The position numbers and the translations under genes are program-made. Below the pieces are notes generated by a model. The model had not been told where the DNA came from. It saw nothing but the letters and a program-made list of their open reading frames with translations, and did no database searches. From positions 1-5,721 of the forward strand of contig CADAHD010000159.1 of assembly GCA_902787595.1 (NCBI GenBank): 5,721 nt of DNA, given 5' to 3'. Of the stretch, positions 1-4,957 are shown piece by piece (position 1 is the stretch's first letter; each line of letters begins with the position of its first letter). Origin of the DNA: an uncultured Lachnospiraceae bacterium (GTDB lineage: Bacteria > Bacillota_A > Clostridia > Lachnospirales > Lachnospiraceae).

Positions 1-531
1 GCGGTGTATCTTTTGGATTATGCTCTTGATAAGCCTGAACACGGAATTCATTGCAGGGCTAAAGCGCAGATAATGAACGAAGAATATCTGGCATTGGGTA
101 TATATTCACGCAAGCTTTGGCTCAATCCGTTATCTGTATATGATGGTGAATGCCACGTAGTGAATGAGATCTGGGATAGCGGGTATCAAAAATGGATCAT
201 GCTCGATACTACCAATGATATATATTGGATCGGAGAAGAAAGGATCCCGTTATCGGCGATCGAAGTCAGAGAAAAAATGGCTGCTCAGGAATTTGTAACA
301 GCTGTAATGCCGGGAGAAAAGACAGAGGATCTGCCGCGGCTAAGGGATAAGCATATGGACATGATACTCTATACGGCGAAAAATATGGCTTATTTGCAGT
401 ATTTCCTGAATTACGGCAGGGGAGAAGAAGCCAGAGTATATGCCATGCTTCCTGAGAACATGGAGCCTTTTGACGGATGCCTGATATCAGAAGACGCCAT
501 AAAGGCGCAACCGATGTACATAACGCAGTAA
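1..531 (+). CDS. Transglutaminase-like domain protein, 5' end missing
   Basis: This is the C-terminal part of a transglutaminase-like (papain-fold) protein. The frame is open from the first base, so the true start lies outside the window; the GTG at position 4 is only an internal codon. The catalytic triad can be read: Cys in GIHCRAKA (codon 52-54), His in ECHVVNEIW (codon 154-156) and Asp in WIMLDTT (codon 205-207). The 34- and 17-residue spacings and the Trp following the His motif fit the family. Bacterial members act as cysteine peptidases or transamidases, often on extracytoplasmic targets; the substrate here is unknown. The roughly 100 residues after the triad (including LSAIEVREKM and a FDGCLISEDAI tail) are a C-terminal extension without membrane segments. 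A strong terminator lies about 110 nt downstream, so this gene ends its transcription unit. The fold call is good; the specific role is unknown. Confidence 0.8.
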   Translation, partial: AVYLLDYALDKPEHGIHCRAKAQIMNEEYLALGIYSRKLWLNPLSVYDGECHVVNEIWDSGYQKWIMLDTTNDIYWIGEERIPLSAIEVREKMAAQEFVTAVMPGEKTEDLPRLRDKHMDMILYTAKNMAYLQYFLNYGRGEEARVYAMLPENMEPFDGCLISEDAIKAQPMYITQ

Positions 532-644
532 ACTATTTTAAAAGAAACAACCTGATCATAGTATTCAGATCTTAACAGATGTCAATGCATATTTTATACA
601 GTAATGGTTTTGTCTCTTTCAGAAGGTGACATTAAAGAGAAGCG

Positions 645-671
645 GGATCGCTTTAGAAGCGATCCTTTTTT
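645..671 (+). terminator. Intrinsic (Rho-independent) terminator
   Basis: A perfect 9-bp stem, GGATCGCTT (645-653) with AAGCGATCC (657-665), closes a 3-nt TAG loop and is followed directly by six T residues (666-671). It lies about 110 nt after the transglutaminase-like gene and separates that unit from the downstream cluster. Confidence 0.92.
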
Positions 672-996
672 CTTGCATCATAACAAAAGATATTGTAATA
701 TAGAAAATCGTTGTAAATACTATATAGAAAGGCCCCATTATATGTATAGCAAACGACAGAGATATCGGCTGAGGAGATAACGATACTGATCGTGGGAGGG
801 GAGGAGAATTGGATATGAAGAAAGCTGTGATTAGAGCGCGGAGATCTGTCAGGATGTACTGTTACAGCTGTAGTTGACAGTTTGTTTGACTAAGTGAGCT
901 TCTGTGACGGGAGATACAGAGAAACATGGCAATAGCGATAACGGTCCTGTTTGATAGTATCCGATGGAAAAGATGTATTTGAGAAAGGATGGTATA
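672..996. other. Intergenic stretch with short open fragments, no recognisable gene
   Basis: About 325 nt between the terminator and the first small gene of the next cluster. I see no convincing gene. Short open stretches on the + strand are: 750-815, which reads ISAEEITILIVGGEENWI before a stop; 815-877, an ATG-started 20-codon ORF (MKKAVIRARR...) with a very purine-rich ribosome-binding region GGGAGGGGAGGAG (794-806) 8 nt upstream; and 831-893, which ends ...TAVVDSLFD. They follow each other in different frames, which would fit a frameshifted gene remnant, but I recognise no family. A TTGACA box at 874-879 has no acceptable -10 partner. The promoter of the downstream cluster should lie here, but I cannot place it. 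Confidence 0.5.
984..989 (+). promoter_or_regulatory. Ribosome-binding site deciding the start at 997
   Basis: AAAGGA lies 7 nt before the ATG at 997. The in-frame upstream ATGs at 964 and 973 lack such a site, and the 11 residues they would add are polar and unlike the MKK-plus-helix start typical of a small membrane protein. Confidence 0.75.
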
Positions 997-1245
997 ATGA
1001 AAAAAACAGTGGGTATAGTTATACTGATCGCAGGCATCATATCGTCTGTTGTGGGAACGATAGCATTACTGAAAATGAAATCCAATGTACCGTCAAACAT
1101 ATCGATAATCGGTGGGGCGGATGGCCCGACGGCTGTTTTTCTGGCAGGAAAGCTTGGGCTTCCTGTGTATGGATCGATAATTGCCGGCTTTATTCTGGTT
1201 GTGGCAGGGATAATAATAATTGCCCTCAGAAAGGACAAAGAGTGA
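997..1245 (+). CDS. Small two-helix membrane protein with the decarboxylase beta-subunit GGADGPT motif
   Basis: This 82-residue protein has a KK start, a first membrane helix (about residues 5-25), a central stretch SIIGGADGPTAVFLAGKL (residues 36-53), a second helix (about 57-77) and a charged RKDKE tail. The central stretch is almost word for word the signature of the beta subunit of Na+-translocating decarboxylases (OadB/GcdB/MmdB), where, as I recall, its Asp (D203 in Klebsiella OadB) takes part in Na+ translocation; here it is Asp42. The full beta subunit is a polytopic protein of roughly 370-430 residues, so this is not an ordinary beta subunit. The second key Tyr region (AYSYMALVP in OadB) is absent, and no biotin carrier or carboxyltransferase gene is nearby. 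Automatic annotation may call it a decarboxylase beta subunit, which would be misleading. It may be a minimal ion-binding or regulatory membrane protein. Its stop overlaps the start of the next gene. Confidence 0.85.
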   Translation: MKKTVGIVILIAGIISSVVGTIALLKMKSNVPSNISIIGGADGPTAVFLAGKLGLPVYGSIIAGFILVVAGIIIIALRKDKE

Positions 1246-1421
1246 GTATAAAAAAGAAATTCCTATTCAAGGAGGGTGATCATGCCGTACTGGAAGGAAA
1301 ACAGGGTGAGGATACCTATAAGCTGATCATTCGGCTAAAGGATACTCTTCTGGTTATTTCCGGACCGGATACAGACGAAGAAGGACTGCGTGAACTGGCA
1401 AAAGAAATAGGATATTATTAA
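1242..1421 (+). CDS. Small protein of unknown function, translationally coupled
   Basis: This 59-residue soluble protein begins at a GTG (1242-1244) that shares bases with the TGA stop (1243-1245) of the preceding membrane protein, a GTGA overlap typical of translational coupling. AAGGA (1231-1235) lies 6 nt upstream. The sequence starts basic (SIKKKFLF), continues with strand-like segments (HAVLEGKQGED, YKLIIRLKD, LLVISGPD) and ends in a probable amphipathic helix (DTDEEGLRELAKEIGYY). It has no membrane helix, no cysteines and no motif I recognise. The same frame is open back to 951, but those extra residues overlap the membrane-protein gene and look like a chance reading. The gene order suggests it works with the membrane protein; that is inference. 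Confidence 0.65.
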   Translation: MSIKKKFLFKEGDHAVLEGKQGEDTYKLIIRLKDTLLVISGPDTDEEGLRELAKEIGYY

Positions 1422-1423
1422 GT

Positions 1424-2119
1424 ATGATGACAGATATTGAAAACTATACTGATAAGCTGATATCGGAGTGTAAGCGTATATACGGAGACAGACTGATATA
1501 CGTTGGCCTGCAGGGAAGCTATATGCGTGGCGAGGCAGGTGAGGACAGTGACCTGGATATAATGATCATTATAGAGCGTTTTTCGGTACAGGATATGGAT
1601 GCCTATCGTGATATGCTCAAGCAGATCGGGAACTATGATAAATCCTGTGGTTTCATTTGCGGAAAAGAAGAGATGAAGCAGTGGAATCCGCTGGAAGTCT
1701 GTCAGCTTCTGCATACGACCAAAGATCTTTACGGAACATTATCCGGGCATCTTCCGGAAGCTGCGACGGAGGATGAAGTCAATTATGTCAAGTTAAGTCT
1801 TGGAAATCTTTATCATGAATTATGTCATCGTTATATTCATGCAGACCGTGAAAAGAATGTACGAAAACTTCGCGGAACATGCAAAAGTTTTTTCTTCCTG
1901 ATCCAGAATCTATACTATCTGGAAAGCGGCGATTTTGTTTTAACTAAGAGAGAATTGAAGCAAAGAGTTACAGAGGAAGATTGTGAAATCCTCACTATGG
2001 CGGATCTGCCGGAGGATTATGATTTTGATCAGGCATATGAGCGCTTATTCATATGGTGTCAGAATGCATTTGCGCGTATTGATAAGCTCGGGAAAGATAA
2101 TTTATGTCGGAAGTGGTAG
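1424..2119 (+). CDS. Nucleotidyltransferase domain protein (MNT / pol-beta superfamily)
   Basis: This 231-residue protein has the classic nucleotidyltransferase signature near its N-terminus: Gly31-Ser32, followed by DSDLDIMI with the metal-binding pair Asp43 and Asp45. Members of this superfamily transfer nucleoside monophosphates to antibiotics, proteins or RNA; the substrate here cannot be read. A third catalytic acid is not obvious: the region after the core reads CGFICGKEEMKQWNPLEVCQ. The second half (about residues 115-231) is helical and Leu/Tyr-rich, as in kanamycin nucleotidyltransferase-like and HEPN-like C-terminal domains. The start lies 2 nt after the previous stop. A weak AGGA sits 11 nt upstream, so translation probably depends on the preceding gene; ATG 1427 is an alternative start one codon later. 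The 3' end overlaps the DUF4037 gene by 16 bp, which points to one operon. Aminoglycoside resistance is possible but not supported by anything specific here. Confidence 0.85.
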   Translation: MMTDIENYTDKLISECKRIYGDRLIYVGLQGSYMRGEAGEDSDLDIMIIIERFSVQDMDAYRDMLKQIGNYDKSCGFICGKEEMKQWNPLEVCQLLHTTKDLYGTLSGHLPEAATEDEVNYVKLSLGNLYHELCHRYIHADREKNVRKLRGTCKSFFFLIQNLYYLESGDFVLTKRELKQRVTEEDCEILTMADLPEDYDFDQAYERLFIWCQNAFARIDKLGKDNLCRKW

Positions 2120-3057
2120 ATAAAAACAGACGCTTCTATGATGAATATGTGGCGGATATGATCCGTAAGGATTTCGCGGCATATGAGAGCCGCATAGCTG
2201 TCGGTATAGCGGGAGAAGGCTCTGATTGTTTTGGCTATGATGATCTGATATCCCGTGATCATGACTTTGGCACAGGTGTATGCCTCTGGATCACGGATGA
2301 AGATATGAAGATATTTGGCCGGGAACTTGCCAAAGCTTATGATGAGCTTGTTGAAAGTAAAGAAAGGTCGTTCTATACACAGAGACTTAAAGTGCGCAGA
2401 GGCGTAATGACCATTCATGATTTTTACTCCAATATCCTGCTGATCGATTGTGATACCGGGAATTGTCAAATGACTGAAGCGCAATGGTATGCTTTGGACC
2501 ACAGTTGCTTAAAGACAGCGACAAACGGTACGGTTTTCAGGGATGATCTTGGAGTTTTCAGCGCTTTCAGACAACTTCTTCTTTCGTATTATCCTGACAG
2601 GGTTTGGAGACGCCGTATAGCCGAAAAACTGCATGAATATGCATCAGCGCTTCAGGTGAACTATTCACGCTGTATGGTTAGAAGGGATACCGTAGCGGCG
2701 GGCATTTGTAAAACCAAAGGCCTGGAGGCTGCCATGGAACTGTTTTTCCTTATGAAGAGGGAGTATCCGCCATATTATAAATGGACATACAGAGCGCTGA
2801 AAGAATTGGATACTGACGGAGAATATGCTGATAAGATACAGGAACTGGCCGATACAGAGATAAGTCTATCTGCCTGGGATAATACCAGGTATCAACCGGC
2901 CAGACCGAATTATAAGGACAGGATAGTTTCTATTGCTGAGGAGACAGCGTCGCTTATTGCAGCTATGCTGCGCGAAAACGGGCTTACCAAGAAGGGGGAG
3001 CTGTATCTGGAGGCGTATGTTGATGAGATCAGCCGGTTTATATCTGATCCTGTGTGA
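2104..3057 (+). CDS. DUF4037 domain protein (nucleotidyltransferase-like)
   Basis: This 317-residue protein matches DUF4037 by its hallmark GEGSDCFGYDDLISRDHDFG (residues 37-56). This is a variant nucleotidyltransferase motif with Gly39-Ser40 and the acidic pair Asp52 and Asp54 around His53. A second family landmark is the stretch TNGTVFRDDLGVF, followed by RQLLLSYYPDRVW. The remaining C-terminal half is helical. Length is in the usual range for the family, and the biochemical role is not established to my knowledge. The start overlaps the end of the preceding nucleotidyltransferase gene by 16 bp in another frame, with a modest GGGAAAG about 7 nt upstream, so coupled translation is likely. 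No terminator with a T-tract follows; instead a 62-bp repeat array begins 17 nt after the stop. Family assignment is from memory of the motif and is fairly sure. Confidence 0.88.
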   Translation: MSEVVDKNRRFYDEYVADMIRKDFAAYESRIAVGIAGEGSDCFGYDDLISRDHDFGTGVCLWITDEDMKIFGRELAKAYDELVESKERSFYTQRLKVRRGVMTIHDFYSNILLIDCDTGNCQMTEAQWYALDHSCLKTATNGTVFRDDLGVFSAFRQLLLSYYPDRVWRRRIAEKLHEYASALQVNYSRCMVRRDTVAAGICKTKGLEAAMELFFLMKREYPPYYKWTYRALKELDTDGEYADKIQELADTEISLSAWDNTRYQPARPNYKDRIVSIAEETASLIAAMLRENGLTKKGELYLEAYVDEISRFISDPV

Positions 3058-3074
3058 GTATTAGGCGGAGGATT

Positions 3075-3260
3075 AGTGCTTTTAAAAGCAAGAATAAGCC
3101 CTTTGGGCACTGGAAAAGAGAAAAAAGCGAAAAATCAGTGCTTTTAAAAGCAAGAAAAAGCCCTTTGGGCACTGGAAAAGAGAAAAAAGTGGAAAATCAG
3201 TGCTTTTAAGAGCAGGAACAAGCATTAAGGGCAGCGGAAAATAGAAAAAAGTGGAAGATC
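3075..3260 (+). repeat. Three tandem 62-bp repeats with nested palindromes
   Basis: Units lie at 3075-3136, 3137-3198 and 3199-3260, with an exact 62-bp period. Units 1 and 2 differ at 3 positions by my count, units 2 and 3 at 11. A fourth copy begins with AGTG at 3261 and then diverges, and GCGGAGGATT just before unit 1 resembles a unit end. Each of the first two units has a perfect 14-bp palindrome (TGCTTTTAAAAGCA; 3077-3090 in unit 1), a GCCC-TTT-GGGC hairpin (3098-3108), an outer AGTGC/GCACT pair (3075-3079 with 3107-3111), then a purine-only-like tail GGAAAAGAGAAAAAAG. Unit 3 keeps the first palindrome with one G-T wobble but has lost the GCCC/GGGC arm. As 62 is not a multiple of 3, the array is not a peptide repeat. 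It lacks the uniform spacers of a CRISPR array. No T-tract follows the hairpins on the + strand. Function is unknown; an RNA processing or attenuation element or a local tandem duplication are both possible. Confidence 0.93.
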
Positions 3261-3296
3261 AGTGATGAACTTAGAATAACGACCGTTGGCTTTGCA

Positions 3297-4457
3297 ATGT
3301 TTGCCTTTGAACCGGATTACGAGGATCCGGATGACCGCTACTGGCTGGGATTAATAAGCAGACGGGGAAGTAAGTCAATTAAGAAGGATATCAGTAAAAA
3401 AATGGATAAGAAGTCCGGCAGCGGCAAAAACAAATATGCCTCTATTGACAGGATAAGGGTTCTGGCGTTTCTTTTTATCATCGTGTACCATTTTATGGTG
3501 CAGCTGGAACGTAACGGGAATTATGATTTCCTGAAAAAAGGCCTTGTTTACTATGAAAATGCGAACCTGCATATAGCCATGGTAGGAGTCAGCCTGTTTT
3601 TTATGATATCCGGGGCGGGGCTTATGCTCTCAAGCCGGAAAAGCTGGAATATCCGGGACTTTTATAAAAGAAGGTTTATCAGGCTGCTGATCCCCTTTTA
3701 TATTGTTGAATTGTTTACGCTTATTGCTTCTTATGTTATGAAGCCGGAATGGCTGGAGTATTTTCCGGCCGTTCCGAAGATCAGGATAATATTGAATTTC
3801 CTGGGAATGGACGGATACTTTGAGCAGTTCTTTCAGACGTTCAGCTTACATGTGGGAGAATGGTTTCTGGGCGCGCTTATTATGCTATATGCTGTTTTTC
3901 CGCTGCTCAGGTTTTGCATGGAAAAAAACAGATATATCACTGTTATTGCGGCTACGGCCGGCTATTCGGCCCTGATTTTCGGTAACGTGTTTTCTGCGCC
4001 TTGGACTAATGTGTTTGTAAAAGCATACGATTTTATCCTGGGCATGTTTCTGATCCTGGAGCTGCCAAAGCTTATGGAGAAAAAAACAGCCAGATATTCA
4101 ATACTCGCGGTATCGCTTGCTGTTATCTTTACCGGCATTGTTCTTAAGGTCCAGCTGCCCACACAGCCCGTTTTTAACAGCCTGATCATCGCAGTAATGA
4201 TATTCGCCGGGGCATTTGCTCTGGAACCGGCCGGCGAAAGCGACAATGTATTTGACAGAGCAGTAAAATGGATATGCGGTATATCCTATGAGCTGTTTCT
4301 GGTGCATCATATAATCATCTATTATATAGGTGACAATCTTGGCGGAAGGCTTTTGAATCTAAGAAGGATAGGCGTGTTATTTATAGCTGAGGCCTTTATA
4401 ATGCTGGCTATGGCGCTTTTTGTTAAAAAGATCGAAAAGCTGATCAGGCTGAAGTGA
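3297..4457 (+). CDS. Integral-membrane acyltransferase, AT3 family (Acyltransferase_3)
   Basis: This is a polytopic membrane protein of about ten helices that should transfer an acyl group, often acetyl, to a cell-envelope or exported sugar. Family marks, numbered from the ATG at 3297, are: ASIDRIRVLAF leading into helix 1 with the RX10H motif Arg54...His65; VSLFFMISGAGLML (98-111) as helix 2; the basic loop FYKRRFIRLLIP (122-133); and SYELFLVHH (330-338) in the late helices. The start is uncertain. The ATG at 3297 has no ribosome-binding site and gives a 386-residue protein with an unusual charged N-terminus (FEPDYEDPDDRYW, then a Lys/Ser-rich linker). The ATG at 3402 (351 residues) has AAGGA 13 nt upstream and gives a start closer to typical family members. 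The frame is open upstream to 3210, inside the third repeat. No separate promoter is visible between DUF4037 and this gene. The acceptor is unknown. Confidence 0.88.
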   Translation: MFAFEPDYEDPDDRYWLGLISRRGSKSIKKDISKKMDKKSGSGKNKYASIDRIRVLAFLFIIVYHFMVQLERNGNYDFLKKGLVYYENANLHIAMVGVSLFFMISGAGLMLSSRKSWNIRDFYKRRFIRLLIPFYIVELFTLIASYVMKPEWLEYFPAVPKIRIILNFLGMDGYFEQFFQTFSLHVGEWFLGALIMLYAVFPLLRFCMEKNRYITVIAATAGYSALIFGNVFSAPWTNVFVKAYDFILGMFLILELPKLMEKKTARYSILAVSLAVIFTGIVLKVQLPTQPVFNSLIIAVMIFAGAFALEPAGESDNVFDRAVKWICGISYELFLVHHIIIYYIGDNLGGRLLNLRRIGVLFIAEAFIMLAMALFVKKIEKLIRLK

Positions 4458-4500
4458 AAGCAAACGAAGAGTATGTTAAAGCTAAAGGAAGGAGATTTTT

Positions 4501-4881
4501 ATGATCGGAGACGAAGTATTGACTTATCATCAGCTGAGAGTAGGCGAGGTCCTGCCTAAGATAGAAAAGGGAGCCGAGGTATATTTCTCGGTGGACAAGA
4601 TCGATGACAGTGAATTTATCATAGCTCTGTGCCGCAATCTTATTGACTGCGGGGTAAAGAGCATATATTTCTCGGGTGAGAAAAAAGAAGTCTGGAACAG
4701 GTATTTTGAGCTGGTAGAAACAGACCGCTTTCCCGGCAGGCCGCTGGGGGAGGTGGTGATGTCCACCATGTGTAAACAGGAAGAGCTGGCAAAACTGGTA
4801 GAAGATTCGGATTATGAGCATATCTGGTATCTCTATGATACCTATTTTGGTGATCTTCTTATGAAAAAAGACAGGCGTTGA
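4501..4881 (+). CDS. Protein of unknown function, 126 residues
   Basis: A well-supported gene: a strong ribosome-binding site, AAGGAAGGAG (4485-4494), lies 6 nt before the ATG, and an in-frame TAA at 4483 excludes an earlier start. The product is acidic and soluble, with no signal peptide or membrane helix. The pattern alternates strand and helix: AEVYFSVD (25-32), a helix from about 36 to 49 (SEFIIALCRNLIDC), VKSIYFSGE (52-60), then helical segments rich in aromatic residues, ending EHIWYLYDTYFGDLLMKKD. Cys44 and Cys50 sit on one helix but do not form an evident metal site. I do not recognise the family. It starts 43 nt after the acyltransferase stop, so it could be co-transcribed with it, and it ends just before the promoter of yicC. 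Confidence 0.82.
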   Translation: MIGDEVLTYHQLRVGEVLPKIEKGAEVYFSVDKIDDSEFIIALCRNLIDCGVKSIYFSGEKKEVWNRYFELVETDRFPGRPLGEVVMSTMCKQEELAKLVEDSDYEHIWYLYDTYFGDLLMKKDRR

Positions 4882-4891
4882 GCGGGTAAAC

Positions 4892-4920
4892 TTGACGCCG
4901 TCGGGCTTATGAATTATAAT
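4892..4920 (+). promoter_or_regulatory. Sigma-A (sigma-70-type) promoter for yicC
   Basis: The -35 box TTGACG (4892-4897, 5 of 6 consensus bases) and the -10 box TATAAT (4915-4920, 6 of 6) are separated by an ideal 17 nt. Transcription should start near 4927, giving a leader of about 30 nt before the yicC start codon. This is the only near-consensus promoter I find in the window, and it starts a new transcription unit. Confidence 0.88.
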
Positions 4921-4957
4921 CAGCCTTGTATGTTTTGATGCACATAAGGGGGTTGGC

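Noticed and set aside
874..879. Perfect TTGACA -35 box upstream of the small-protein cluster
   Set aside because: No TATAAT-like box lies 15-19 nt downstream (GAGCTT at the ideal place), so it cannot be called a promoter.
993..998. TATAAT sequence just at the start of the 82-residue gene
   Set aside because: It overlaps the start codon and has no -35 box at the right distance; it comes from the sequence GGTATAATG before MKK.
849..1238. 129-residue minus-strand ORF over the membrane-protein gene
   Set aside because: It is the antisense shadow of a clear + strand gene, with no ribosome-binding site or recognisable motif. The other minus-strand ORFs in the window are rejected for the same reason.
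951..1241. Open stretch in the +3 frame that would extend the 59-residue gene to 156 residues from a TTG at 951
   Set aside because: It overlaps the whole GGADGPT membrane-protein gene, whose motif is unmistakable. The extra residues are Cys/Trp/Arg-rich without pattern, and the GTG at 1242 has its own ribosome-binding site.
1250..1256. AAAAAAG heptamer in the phasing of a -1 frameshift slippery site
   Set aside because: A -1 shift would meet a TGA at 1277-1279 after about seven codons, and I see no supporting downstream structure. A Lys-rich start explains the A run.
3076..3147. 23-codon ORF starting at GTG in the first repeat unit
   Set aside because: The putative ribosome-binding site is only about 4 nt away. 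The unit length of 62 breaks the frame in each following copy, so the repeat is not conserved as peptide.
3075..3260. CRISPR array
   Set aside because: Whole 62-bp units are repeated head to tail with no unique spacers between constant repeats, and no cas gene is present.
4454..4504. 16-codon GTG ORF bridging the acyltransferase stop and the 126-residue gene
   Set aside because: It has no ribosome-binding site, is very short, and overlaps the strong initiation region of the next gene.
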